A DNA stretch of 64,000 nucleotides from Haliclona indistincta (Eukaryota > Porifera > Demospongiae > Haplosclerida > Chalinidae). Position 1 is the stretch's first letter, and every line of letters begins with the position of its first letter. The DNA is taken from the NCBI GenBank assembly GCA_964017065.1, contig OZ024783.1, positions 6,862,093 to 6,926,092 on the forward strand. The letters run 5' to 3'. The notes beneath the pieces were generated by a model. The model was not told where the DNA came from, searched no databases, and saw only the letters and a program-made list of their open reading frames with translations. The position numbers were made by a program, and so were the translations under genes. Shown in pieces: positions 1-18,169 of this stretch.

Positions 1-967
1 CCTCCAAGGTTAGGCTGGTAATACAGTAGTCAAGTGGGGTTTTATCAGTATTCCTTTCCTCGTACCAAAAACAATTTTTTGTTTTATCTGACTGACTCAT
101 CTGTGTGTGAAGCTTTAGTTTAGGATCAAAGTAAGCACTTTGCCCAAAAATGCTTCTGGTCCTTAACCTCTTAAGGACCAGAAGCATTTTTGATCTCCTC
201 TTAAGTTGACTACTTGGGTTATAGTTGAACAGTACCACTCCTACTGTACTAATGTATTTGCCTCTCATGTCCCTACTGGAATTACTGAGTAATGGTGGAT
301 GGAATGTTGTGTTTCAAATCACCAAATCCTTCTACTATAGCTTGTTTACGAGAGATTATGGCTCTATTAGGAATGAACTGCTAGTAAACAGATGGTAGAT
401 TGCGTTGTGTGCTATCATTGGGACAGGAGTGTAAGATCAATGGAGCCAGGACTCTCATTGTTGCTATAACTACTTACTACTATTGAAAGGTTCTATATGA
501 TGTAAAGAACCTGAAAACCTTCAAAAACCACTGTTTCCCTTTTCACCAAAAATTAATAGGCATCTCGTGAGCAAAATTAGCAAATTTTTTGTTGGCAAGC
601 TTCGAAATAGCCCTCAACTACTTGCTGCTTCCTTCCACTAGTACAGCTCAATCAGGACTAGTGTCTGCTATAGAGCAGTAACTCAGTGGTTTGTTGGTTA
701 CTGCTAGCAATTAAAATTTTCAGTCTGTCAGGGCTAGTGCACTTGTATAATACATTGTACTTGTTCGAATAACTCAATAAAGCATTTATTACCATTCAAG
801 AACCTATTAATTTCGACCATAATTGTGTTTCACAATGTCTATAACTCTAATTCCTGTGAATACCAGGAATATCGTCAATTTCCTGAACTTTTCTGTGAAG
901 TTAAGATTACTGTTTCTCTTTATAATGTAGTTTTCCACTGATGAATGCTGTCACACTAATATTGTAG
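1..967. other. No gene assigned; intron or upstream of partial gene
   Basis: AT-rich sequence without a convincing coding exon. It ends in an acceptor-like tattgtag just before the first exon I can place (968). The only clear structure is a short perfect hairpin at 146-191. It is most simply an intron of the gene that continues to 8878, but it could include sequence upstream of that gene. Confidence 0.4.
146..191. repeat. Perfect 21-bp hairpin with 4-nt loop
   Basis: The arm at 146-166 is exactly complementary to 171-191, leaving a cctc loop. The stem is too short for a normal microRNA precursor. It may be a snap-back duplication. No terminator role is implied. Confidence 0.8.
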
Positions 968-8878
<7,911 letters not shown>

Positions 8879-9759
8879 GAGAGAGGGCTAGCTGCTAGTT
8901 ACATTGTACTGCAGAACCCCGTGCATTTTGTGGGAACGCCTAAATACAACCAAAGGCACTTTTTGTTGCTGACACTACTAGTGAGAACTTCGTGCATTTT
9001 GTCAAATACAGGGGATTCTTGACCAAACAATTTCCTGCTAGCACATGCCCATAACAAGTTTCTGTATACTAATTGTACAGATAACGTACTGTGCGCATGC
9101 ACTAGCAGTAAATTTTCGGTAAAGCAACTTGCAATCCCCTGTACAAGCACACGCACTCTTTATCGCAGACACTACATACATGCAAGTTGAAACTCTTTAA
9201 TCTGAACACCCTTGGGACTCACAAATTGTGTCCTGATAAAAGAGAGGTGTTTGCTAACATGCGAATTATGTCTACTTCACAGTGTCTGTCCTTATTTGCA
9301 AGGTTCCAATCATTAGGATTCTCTCTTCCGTTAATGTACCGTCTTTTCTCGAATAAAGGCCGTGTCTGCTTCTAAAATAAGTTAGGAACATACCTGCAAA
9401 ATGGTGTGTTTGGTGGTGCAAAAATAGCTGGTGTGGTGGTAACCACGAAGGCTTTTATCTTGAGAACCCTGGGTTAAACTGATGTTTAAAAAATAATATT
9501 TAACTGGACAAGATTATGAAATGGAGGTCTGGGCTTCGAAGGTGGTGAGATTTTAAAACAGGGATAAGCTGTATACCATCATATTATTCCTTATGCATGT
9601 ACCCACCTACAGTATTACTGAAAATGTACTCTCTCTAGTGTTTGCAAACATTTTTTTGTGTGAAGGTGAAACTGACGAGATCAACAGTGTACACTTTCTG
9701 CTGTTGTTACGACAGCAGAAAAAATGAGCAATATGTACGACAATTGACGACTTCAATGA
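8879..9759. other. Spacer downstream of transporter copy 1
   Basis: No gene seen. From about 8990 the sequence matches the spacers at 11985-12913 and 15240-15804, so it is part of the repeated transporter unit. Both flanking genes (eIF4E-like plus, transporter minus) end into this spacer. Confidence 0.7.
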
Positions 9760-11544
9760 TCAATAGTATTGTTTGTCTAAACCATGTCTTTTGTCGTAAG
9801 AATCGGTGACCCCTGCTTGCTTCAAATACTCTTCCTCCTGGTCCATGTACCTCTCAAAGTGTTCCTCGATGATCAGGTGTAAGTTGACAGTTCGTTGTCT
9901 CATGCGTAGCTTGTACCATCTTGAAGTGACCAAAAACAACACAAAAACGACTACTGAGATGACAAGCGTGGTTAGGAGGTAGTAAAACTCGCAGCCTGGG
10001 ATTAAGTGCGAGGGGATTTCACTAAAAGCAAGCGGTAGATTAAAACCAATTAAGTTTCCAATCCCTTTGGCAGCGTACCACAGCCCGAAAAGAAGGCCCT
10101 TCATGCCTGCTGGGCTCTGGGCAAGAGTGAACTCCAGAGAGGTAATCTTTAGCATCAAAACACCTAACGACACCATTAAACTTGGTATTATAACCAACAT
10201 CCATCGAGATACTTGTCCCATGGCTGGTACTTTGTCGTCACTCGAGTTTTGATTGAGTAAGCATACCGTGTTATTGTTGCTCCCTAGACCTGCCATATCT
10301 CCAACCAGATCAATTACAGCAATGATGAACACTCCAAGTATTAGAGTACACATAGCGATTCCTATCCTCTTCAGCATAGTTGGTATGTATTTGTTGAACA
10401 ATGGGAGAATGATGAAGTTGTAGATGGGAATTGCTACCAGAGCAACCACAGAATCCAGGAAAAGGTTATTTTGAAGCAGTTCGTACAGCCATTTGAAATT
10501 ATCGGTTAGTTGCATATTGCGAGCAAGATAGATATGAGTTGATTTGACCAGGAAGATCAAATTCATGGAAACGATGAGTGGTAGCAAGCGTAAGGTGGTT
10601 TTGACATCTTCCACCTGTTCCTCTGTGAAGGGTCCACCGAATTTGGTATTAGCAAAATCGAGTCGAGTTGGCTGCTCTTCGTCAATGTAAGTGAATGCGC
10701 TGCGATTTCTGGGACACTTGTTCTTGCGAGCGTAGTTGAGCACTTTGAAGATTTGCTTGATAGGGTTTGTGAGGTTAGGTTGAGTATATAGCCATTGCTT
10801 ACCATAGAACAGGTCTACCATGAGAACAGTCAATAGAAAACCAAGCACAACAGCAAATATTCCATAAACTGGTCCATAAAACCATGGATATGTGTGCACA
10901 TTTGGTGTGTTAGGAAAGAAAACATCCATTGGCAACTGGGCTATGCTCATTATAAATTCACCCAAGCTTATCTCCCAATTGATCCAGTGAACTAAAGAGC
11001 TGAGATCAGCTGATTTTGCTCCCACGAGTTGATCGGTCGTGAAAGGAATGAAGTTAGCAAAGAATGCTGCCATTCCTAAGAAATTGATGCAGTTGGAGGC
11101 ATGTAGAAGCAGATCAGGAGCAACTGCTGTATCAGATATATTTATTTGTATAGTTGTGATCATGAAACGAGCCAGAGAGATCAACCCAGCAATAACAGTA
11201 ATTATAGTGCCACACACAATTGCTGCATATCGACCTGTCTGAGCATCTGCTATCCAGCCAGCAAATGGAAATAGGAAACTGAGAGCATAGTAGACATTCC
11301 AAGCTATAATTTTATGCACATCTTGTATCTTCAGTGTGTAATATCCTGTCATGAATGCTTGCAACATCCGAAAAGCAATGTGCCAAACTAGCAACAAGGC
11401 AAGTCCTTTGGTGGCAATGGCACTGGTACACTTGCAGCAACATTTACAGGAAGTATGATGATGACCACTCTCATCCTCAAGTGAGCGTTTCTTGGTTTTT
11501 ATTCTTCCATGGATCCCACTGTTTAGCTCCATATATTCACTCAT
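9760..11544 (-). CDS. POT/PTR2-family (SLC15-like) transporter, copy 1
   Basis: Single-exon protein of about 594 residues with roughly a dozen hydrophobic segments. Family hallmarks are visible: GWIADAQTGRY (PTR2 loop after TM2), TTDQL followed by VHWINWE, and GGPFTEEQVEDVKTTLRLLP between the two halves. SPAGMKGLLFGLWYAAKG lies near the C-terminal half. Known family members are proton-coupled di/tripeptide or related transporters of plasma or endolysosomal membranes; the substrate here is not known. The usual acidic ExxER motif of TM1 is replaced by HIAFRMLQAFMTGYY. A His/Cys-rich block (HHHTSCKCCCKC) precedes TM1. I start at the ATG conserved in all three copies (MSEYMEL); the frame is open ten codons further upstream but begins there with TTG. 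Confidence 0.88.
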   Translation of the reverse strand: MSEYMELNSGIHGRIKTKKRSLEDESGHHHTSCKCCCKCTSAIATKGLALLLVWHIAFRMLQAFMTGYYTLKIQDVHKIIAWNVYYALSFLFPFAGWIADAQTGRYAAIVCGTIITVIAGLISLARFMITTIQINISDTAVAPDLLLHASNCINFLGMAAFFANFIPFTTDQLVGAKSADLSSLVHWINWEISLGEFIMSIAQLPMDVFFPNTPNVHTYPWFYGPVYGIFAVVLGFLLTVLMVDLFYGKQWLYTQPNLTNPIKQIFKVLNYARKNKCPRNRSAFTYIDEEQPTRLDFANTKFGGPFTEEQVEDVKTTLRLLPLIVSMNLIFLVKSTHIYLARNMQLTDNFKWLYELLQNNLFLDSVVALVAIPIYNFIILPLFNKYIPTMLKRIGIAMCTLILGVFIIAVIDLVGDMAGLGSNNNTVCLLNQNSSDDKVPAMGQVSRWMLVIIPSLMVSLGVLMLKITSLEFTLAQSPAGMKGLLFGLWYAAKGIGNLIGFNLPLAFSEIPSHLIPGCEFYYLLTTLVISVVVFVLFLVTSRWYKLRMRQRTVNLHLIIEEHFERYMDQEEEYLKQAGVTDSYDKRHGLDKQYY

Positions 11545-11595
11545 GATGTATACAGCCACTGCACTAGCGATCAATCAACAGAGCTGTCCCGTACA

Positions 11596-11603
11596 CTTTT
11601 ATA
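11596..11603 (-). promoter_or_regulatory. TATA box of transporter copy 1
   Basis: TATAAAAG on the minus strand, about 52 bp upstream of the start codon, in the same place as the TATA boxes of copies 2 and 3. Confidence 0.65.
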
Positions 11604-12913
11604 CCTATTGATATTGTGTAGATGCTGTATGGGATACATAGCATTGTTGTCAATATTATGCATCTTTTACTCACATGACTGTTGTCTGTTCAGTGAATAA
11701 GTTTCATATTCAATGTGATATTAACTTAATATCGTGTAAGTAAACCTCTTTCCAGCTGACGGTAATCCTGGATTTCTGATGATGTTCATTCTGCATCTTG
11801 GCTACCATTATCTTTCCTCAATGACCATGCAAGCCGATGGTTGATGACTTGCTTTTATACATAAACCTATATTGTTATTGTAAGCAACTACTAAAAATAG
11901 ACTGAATTTAGGTACGTAATTGACTAACAGTACAAATATAGCACAGTTTATTATTATTTTTTTAGGATAAGGGATTGCAGGTTGCTTGACCAAACAATTT
12001 CCTGCTAGCGCATGCCCATAGCAAGTTTCTGTATACTAGAAAACGTGCTGTGCGCATGCACTAGCAGCAAATTTTCTGTAAAGCAACTTACAATCTCCTG
12101 TACAAGCACACGCACACTTTATCGCTGACACTACATGCGAGTCGAAACTCTCTAATCTGGACACCCTTGGAACTCACAAACAGTGTCCTGATAAAAGAGG
12201 TGTCTTGATAAGAGAGTTGTTGTGCTGACATGCGGGTTGTGTCTACTTTACAGTGTTTGTCCTTGTTTGCGGGGTTCTGATCATTTACAGTGGAACCCCT
12301 CTTAGCGGACACCCCTCTCCAGAAGATACCCTCTCTATAATACTTACTACCGGTAAATCCCAAATACAACCCACATACTGTATCATGATAAACCCCTAAC
12401 CAGAGGACACCCTCTCTATAATGGACAATTTTTTTTGGTCCCAATGGTGTTCGCCTTAGAGAGGTTCCACTGTAAACAGTGGATTCTCCCATTAATTCTG
12501 TAAATCTACCGTCTTTTCTTGAATAGAAGCCGTGTCTGCTTCTAAAATAAGTTTGGAACATATCCACAAAATGGTATGTTTGGTGTTGCAAAAATAGCGG
12601 TGTGGTGGTAGCTTTTATCTTGAGAACTCTGGGTTAAACTGATGTTTTCAAAATATTGTTTACCTAGATAATATTATGAAATGGAGGTCTGGGCTTCGAA
12701 GGTGGTGTGATTTTAAAACAGGGATAAGCTGTATAGCATCAATTTTCTTATGCATGTACCCACCTAAGTAATACTGAACATGTAGTCTCTAGTGTTTGCA
12801 AACATTTTTTTGTGTGAAGGTGAAACTGACGATATCAATAGTGTACACTTTCTGCTGTTGTTATGACAGCAGAAAAAATGAGCAATATGTACGACAATTG
12901 ACGTCTTCAATGA
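11604..12913. other. Spacer between transporter copies 1 and 2
   Basis: No gene. From 11750 to about 11945 there is a stretch matching, inverted, the upstream region of the A genes (compare 19950-20110 on the plus strand): a relic of the neighbouring cluster. From 11985 the common transporter-unit 3' spacer begins, interrupted by the short transposon at 12288-12472. Confidence 0.6.
12288..12472. mobile_element. Short non-autonomous element, pogo/Tigger-like ends, TA target site
   Basis: 185 bp with terminal inverted repeats starting CAGTGGAACC and ending GGTTCCACTG, flanked by TA on both sides. No coding capacity. Ends of this type and TA duplications are typical of pogo/Tigger-group Tc1/mariner elements. 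Copy 1's matching spacer lacks it. Confidence 0.7.
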
Positions 12914-14686
12914 TCAATAGTATTGTTTATCTAAACCATGTCTTTTGTCATAAGAATCGGTGACCCCTGCGTTCTTCAAGTACTCCTCCTCCTGGTCCAT
13001 GTACCTCTCAAAGTGTTCCTCGATGATCAGGTGTAAGTTGACAGTCCGTTGTCTCATGCGTAGCTTGTACCATCTTGAAGTGACCAAAAACAGCACAAAA
13101 ACGACTATTGAAATGACAAGCGTGGTTAGGAGGTAGTAAAACTCGCAGCCTGGGATTAAGTGTGAGGGAATTTCACTAAAAGCAAACGGTAGATTAAAAC
13201 CAATTAAGTTCCCGATTCCCTTGGCAGCGTACCACAGTCCGAAAAGAAGGCCCTTCATGCCTGCCGGGCTCTGAGCAAGAGTGAACTCCAGTGACGTAAT
13301 CTTTAGCATCAAAACTCCTAACGACACCATTAAACTGGGTATTATAACCAACATCCATCTAGATACTTGTCCCATGGCCGGTACTTTGTCGTCACTCGAG
13401 TTTTGATTGAGTAAGCATACCGTGTTATTGTTGCTCCCTAGACCTGTTATATCTCCAACCACATCAATTACAGCAATGATGAACACTCCAAGTATTAGAG
13501 TACACATAGCGATTCCTATCCTCTTCAGCATAGTTGGTATGTACTTATTAAACAGAGGGAGAATGATGAAGTTGTAGATGGGAATTGCTACCAAAGCAAC
13601 CACAGAGTCCAGGAAAAGGTTATCTTGAAGCAGTTCGTACAGCCATCCGAAATCATCGGTTAGTTGTATATTGCGAGCAAGATAGATATGAGTTGATTTG
13701 ACCAGGAAGATCAAATTCATGGAAACGATGAGTGGTAGCAAGCGTAAGGTGGTTTTGACATCTTCCACCTGTTCCTCTGTGAAGGGTCCGCCGAATTTGG
13801 TATTAGCAAAATCGAGTCGAGTTGGCTGCTCTTCGTCAATGTAAGTGAATGCGCTGCGGTTTCTGGGACACTTGTTCTTGCGAGCATAGTTGAGCACTTT
13901 GAAGATTTGCTTGATAGGGTTTGTGAGGTTAGGCTGAGTATCTAGCCATTGTTTACCATAGAACAGGTCTACCACAAGAACAGTCAATAGAAAACCAAGC
14001 ACAACAGCAAATATTCCATAAACAGGTGCATAAAACCATGGATATGTTTGCACGTATTTTGTGTTAGGAAAGAAAACATCCATTGGCAACTGTGCTATGC
14101 TCATTATAAATTCACCCAAGTTTATCTCCCAAATGATCCAGTGAACCAAAGAGCTGAGATCACCTGAGTTTGCTCCCACCAGTTGATCGGTTGTGAATGG
14201 AATGAAGTTAGCAAAGAATGCGGCCATTCCTAAGAAATTGATGCAGTTGAAGACATGTAGAAACACATTAGGAGCAACTGCATTGGATATAATACGTATA
14301 GTTGTGAAATGAGCCAGAGAGATTAACCCAGCAATAACAGTAATTATAGTGCCACACACAATTGCTGCATATCGACCTGTCTGAGCATCTGCTATCCAGC
14401 CAGCAAATGGAAATAGGAAACTGAGAGCATAGTAGACATTCCAAGCTATAATTTTATGTAAAATTTGTGTCTTCTGCATGTAATATCCTGTCATGAATGC
14501 TTGCAACATCCGAAAAGCAATGTGCCAAACTAGCAACAAGGCAAGTCCTTTGGTGGCAATGGCACTGGTACACTTGCAGCAACATTTACAGGAAGTATGA
14601 TGATGACCACTCTCCTCCTTAAATAAGCGCTTCTTAGCTCGTATACTTCCATGGATCTTACTGTCTAGCTCCATATCTTTACTCAT
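12914..14686 (-). CDS. POT/PTR2-family (SLC15-like) transporter, copy 2
   Basis: Intronless, about 590 residues, aligning with copy 1 along the whole length. The C-terminal two thirds are almost unchanged. Most differences fall in the first extracellular or loop regions after TM2 (for example FTTIRIISNAVAPN against FMITTIQINISDTAVAPD in copy 1). The Cys-rich block and the altered TM1 are kept. The start is the ATG at 14686 (MSKDMEL), with TTG-initiated frame only beyond it. Confidence 0.88.
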   Translation of the reverse strand: MSKDMELDSKIHGSIRAKKRLFKEESGHHHTSCKCCCKCTSAIATKGLALLLVWHIAFRMLQAFMTGYYMQKTQILHKIIAWNVYYALSFLFPFAGWIADAQTGRYAAIVCGTIITVIAGLISLAHFTTIRIISNAVAPNVFLHVFNCINFLGMAAFFANFIPFTTDQLVGANSGDLSSLVHWIIWEINLGEFIMSIAQLPMDVFFPNTKYVQTYPWFYAPVYGIFAVVLGFLLTVLVVDLFYGKQWLDTQPNLTNPIKQIFKVLNYARKNKCPRNRSAFTYIDEEQPTRLDFANTKFGGPFTEEQVEDVKTTLRLLPLIVSMNLIFLVKSTHIYLARNIQLTDDFGWLYELLQDNLFLDSVVALVAIPIYNFIILPLFNKYIPTMLKRIGIAMCTLILGVFIIAVIDVVGDITGLGSNNNTVCLLNQNSSDDKVPAMGQVSRWMLVIIPSLMVSLGVLMLKITSLEFTLAQSPAGMKGLLFGLWYAAKGIGNLIGFNLPFAFSEIPSHLIPGCEFYYLLTTLVISIVVFVLFLVTSRWYKLRMRQRTVNLHLIIEEHFERYMDQEEEYLKNAGVTDSYDKRHGLDKQYY

Positions 14687-14737
14687 GATGCATACTGCTA
14701 CTGCACTAGCAAACAATCAACAGAGCTGTCCCGTACA

Positions 14738-14746
14738 CTTTATATA
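14738..14746 (-). promoter_or_regulatory. TATA box of transporter copy 2
   Basis: TATATAAAG on the minus strand, about 52 bp upstream of the start codon; conserved with copy 3. Confidence 0.65.
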
Positions 14747-15804
14747 CCTTTGATATTGTGTGTACGTAGATGCTGTATGGGATACATAGCATTGTTGTCA
14801 ATATGCATCTTTTACTCACATGATTGTTGTCTGTTCAGTGAACAAGTTTTCATATTCAATGTGTTCCAAAGTGTAAACAGACTATATAGTATAGGTGAAC
14901 TGTTTATGCATTAGCTACATACATACAAGAAAATAAAAGATTTCTAACGAAATCAAAAGGATGTAGGGATGAAGAATCTGTTACTGGTCCACAATGTAAA
15001 CCAACAAGGAACTAGCATGGAATGGTAACACGATTGACTTGCTAACAGACCATAGATCCCTACATCAGTGGCTGCTGTTGCAGACTATAGCTAGTCCAGC
15101 TAGTTGCCGTTGACTGACACCTGACGTGCATTGAATTGAATTCAGCTTGTGACAAAATATTGATCTTACGTACAGCCACTGATTGTTTGTGTCCTAATTT
15201 CTTTTTCTGTGAGTTTTTAATTTTTGTGCAGATGTCTTTGTTTCCACCATTAGTTTGGTTCGCTGTTGCTAAGAGAAGTGTTGGCTAACATGTAAATTAT
15301 GTCTACTTCACAGTGTTTGTACTTATTTGAGGGGTTCCTCTCATTTATTTTATGAAAGTAAAAACAGTTTAAAATGGATTCTATTTTCCAATAATTCTGT
15401 AAATCTAAAATAGAAGCCGTGTCTGCTTCTAAAAATTAAGTTAGGAACATACCCGCAAAATGGTGTGTTTGGTGGTGCAAAAATAGTGGTGTGGTGGTAA
15501 CCATGATGGCTTTTATCTTGAGAACACTAGATGTTTTAAAAATTATTTACCTAGATAAGATTATGAAATGGAGGTCTGGGGTTCGAGGTGGTGTGATTTT
15601 AAAACAGGGATAAACTGTATAGCATCATTTTCCTTATGCATGTATCCACCTACGGTATTACTGAAAATTTACTCTCTAGTATTTACAAATATTTTTGTGT
15701 GAAGGTGAAACTGACGAGATCAACAGTGTACACTTTCTGCTGTTGTTATGACAGTAGAAAAAATGAGCAATATGTACATGTACGACAATTGACGACTTCA
15801 ATGA
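14747..15804. other. Spacer between transporter copies 2 and 3
   Basis: No gene. Holds half of a foldback element (14929-15180), then from about 15240 the transporter-unit 3' spacer shared with 9000-9759 and 12150-12913. Confidence 0.65.
14929..15180. mobile_element. Half copy of the foldback element found at 23930-24313
   Basis: One arm plus the loop of the larger inverted-repeat element seen in the first introns of B2 and B3: it starts GAAAATAAAAGATTTCT and includes ATAGATCCCTACATC, but the second arm is missing. Confidence 0.75.
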
Positions 15805-17580
15805 TCAATAGTATTGTTTGTCTAAACCATGTCTTTTGTCGTAAGAATCGGTGACACCTGCGTTCTTCAAATACTCCTCCTCCTGGTCCATATACTTCTC
15901 AAAGTGTTCCTCAATGATCAGGTGTAAGTTGACAGTCCGTTGTCTCATGCGTAGCTTGTACCATCTTGAAGTGACCAAGAACAACACAAAAACGACTATT
16001 GAAATGACTAGCGTGGTTAGGAGGTAGTAAAACTCACAGCCTGGGATTAAGTGCGATGGGATTTCACTAAAAGCAAACGGTAGATTAAAACCAATTAAGT
16101 TCCCGATTCCCTTGGCAGCGTACCACAGCCCGAAAAGAAGGCCCTTCATGCCTGCCGGGCTCTGAGCAAGAGTAAACTCCAGAGAGGTAATCTTTAGCAT
16201 CAAAACACCCAACGACACCATTAGACTGGGTATTATAACCAATATCCATCGAGATACTTGTCCGATAGCCGGTAATTTGTCGTCACTCGAGTTTTGATTG
16301 AGTAGACATACTGTGTTATTGTTGCTCCCTAGGCCTGCCATATCTCCAACCAGATCAATTACGGCAATGATGAACACTCCAAGTATTAGAGTACACATAG
16401 CGATTCCTATCCTCTTCAGCATAGTAGGTATGTATTTGTTGAACAAAGGGAGAATGATGAAGTTGTAGATGGGAATTGCTACCAAAGCAACCACAGAGTC
16501 CAGGAAAAGGTTATCTTGAAGCAGTTCATACAGCCATCCAAAATTATCGGTTGGTTGCATATTGCGAGCAAGATAGATATGAGTTGATTTGACCAGGAAG
16601 ATCAAATTCATGGAAATGATGAGTGGTAGCAAGCGTAAGGTGGTTTTGACATCTTCCACCTGTTCCTCTGTGAAGGGTCCGCCGAATTTGGTATTGGCAA
16701 AATCGAGTCGAGTTGGCTGCTCCTCGTCAATGTAAGTGAATGCGCTGCGGTTTCTGGGACACTTGTTCTTGCGAGCGTAGTTGAGCACTTTGAAGATTTG
16801 CTTGATAGGGTTTGTAAGGTTAGGTTGAGTATCTAGCCATTGCTTGCCATAGAACAGGTCTACCACAAGAACGGTCAATAGAAAACCAAGCACAACAGCA
16901 AACACTCCATAAACTGGTCCATAACACCATGGAGATGTGCACTTGCCAGGTGTGTTAGGAAACAAAATGGTCATTGGCAACTGTGTTATACTCATTATTA
17001 GTTCACCCAAGCTTATCTCCCAATTGATCCAGTGAACTAAACAGCTGAGATCAGCCGAGTTTGCTCCCACAAGTTGATCGGTTGTGAAAGGAATGAAGTT
17101 AGCAAAGAAAGCTGCCATTCCTAAGAAATTGATGCAATTGAAGGCATGTAGAAACACATTCGCTGCTGTGTCGGATATTATACTCATAGTTGTGCATGTA
17201 AAACGAGCCAGAGAGATTAACCCAGCAATAACAGTAACTATAGTGCCACACACAATTGCTGCATATCGACCTGTCTGAGCATCTGCTATCCAGCCAGCAA
17301 ATGGAAATAGGAAACTGAGAGAATAGAAGACATTCCAAGCTATAATTTTATGCACATCTTGTATCTTCTGCATGTAATATCCTGTCATGAATGCTTGCAA
17401 CATCCGAAAAGCAATGTGCCAAACTAGCAAGAAGGCAACTCCTTTGGTGGCAATGGCACTGGTACACTTGCAGCAACATTTACATGAAGTATGATGATGA
17501 CCACTCTCATCCTCAAGTGAGCTCTTCTTAGCTCGTATACTTCCATGGATCTTACTGTCTAGCTCCATATCTTTACTCAT
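15805..17580 (-). CDS. POT/PTR2-family (SLC15-like) transporter, copy 3
   Basis: Intronless, 591 residues, beginning at the same ATG (MSKDMEL). It keeps the family motifs of copies 1 and 2 (GWIADAQTGRY, GGPFTEEQVEDVKTTLRLLP) and the HHHTSCKCCCKC block. It differs most in the loop around residues 140-155 (CTTMSIISDTAANV) and near 220 (LPMTILFPNTPGKCTSPWCYG, where copies 1 and 2 have DVFFPNT). TM1 again lacks the acidic ExxER motif. It is the 5'-most copy in transcription order and is divergent from B1. Confidence 0.88.
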   Translation of the reverse strand: MSKDMELDSKIHGSIRAKKSSLEDESGHHHTSCKCCCKCTSAIATKGVAFLLVWHIAFRMLQAFMTGYYMQKIQDVHKIIAWNVFYSLSFLFPFAGWIADAQTGRYAAIVCGTIVTVIAGLISLARFTCTTMSIISDTAANVFLHAFNCINFLGMAAFFANFIPFTTDQLVGANSADLSCLVHWINWEISLGELIMSITQLPMTILFPNTPGKCTSPWCYGPVYGVFAVVLGFLLTVLVVDLFYGKQWLDTQPNLTNPIKQIFKVLNYARKNKCPRNRSAFTYIDEEQPTRLDFANTKFGGPFTEEQVEDVKTTLRLLPLIISMNLIFLVKSTHIYLARNMQPTDNFGWLYELLQDNLFLDSVVALVAIPIYNFIILPLFNKYIPTMLKRIGIAMCTLILGVFIIAVIDLVGDMAGLGSNNNTVCLLNQNSSDDKLPAIGQVSRWILVIIPSLMVSLGVLMLKITSLEFTLAQSPAGMKGLLFGLWYAAKGIGNLIGFNLPFAFSEIPSHLIPGCEFYYLLTTLVISIVVFVLFLVTSRWYKLRMRQRTVNLHLIIEEHFEKYMDQEEEYLKNAGVTDSYDKRHGLDKQYY

Positions 17581-17623
17581 GATGCATACAGCTAGCGATT
17601 GATCAACAGAGCTGTCCCGTACA

Positions 17624-17632
17624 CTTTATATA
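17624..17632 (-). promoter_or_regulatory. TATA box of transporter copy 3
   Basis: TATATAAAG on the minus strand, about 44 bp upstream of the start codon. Confidence 0.65.
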
Positions 17633-18169
17633 CCTTTGATATTGTGTGTAGATGCTGTATGGGACTCATAGCATTGTTGTCAATATTATGCATCTTTTAC
17701 TCACATGACTGTTGTCTGTTCAGTGAACTAGTTTTCATATTCAATGTGTTCCAAAGTGTAAACTGACTATATAGTATACGTGAACTGTTTATGCATTAGC
17801 TGCATACGTATAATGTTAGTCCCCTGCATGGGTCAGGACAGTTGAAATACCCTTTTGGGGATTTTTATTTGGGTGACGTACACATTAATAATAGTATACT
17901 GATATACATGTCTTCTGCTGCAGCGTCAACATGCACTGTCATGTCTATTAAATATGATTTCAAAGAATTAATGGTATTCTTGGCAATTTGATGAGTAGAT
18001 TCATGAGTGCTGCTTCTCAAAAATGATTATTCATGTCTGCAATGATTCCAATTGCATTTATGAATAGTTGCTGTGAGCTTGCATCGAGGGCAGTTATAAA
18101 GCTGTTGCTCTGTAGGACAGTGCATTGGTAATTGTGTGTTCCAAAATAATTATATCACTCAGTGAAAAG
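17633..18169. other. Divergent intergenic region between transporter copy 3 and B1
   Basis: No gene. Similarity to the other transporter upstream regions runs to about 17815. Similarity to B-gene upstream regions starts only at about 18020, so the upstream first exon and TATA region of other B genes (exon 1a) is missing for B1. This marks the left boundary of the A/B/C cluster. Confidence 0.7.

Noticed and set aside
11544..11574. Extending transporter copies 1 and 2 by ten residues upstream
   Set aside because: The longer frames begin with TTG, not ATG, and the extension is not conserved in copy 3.
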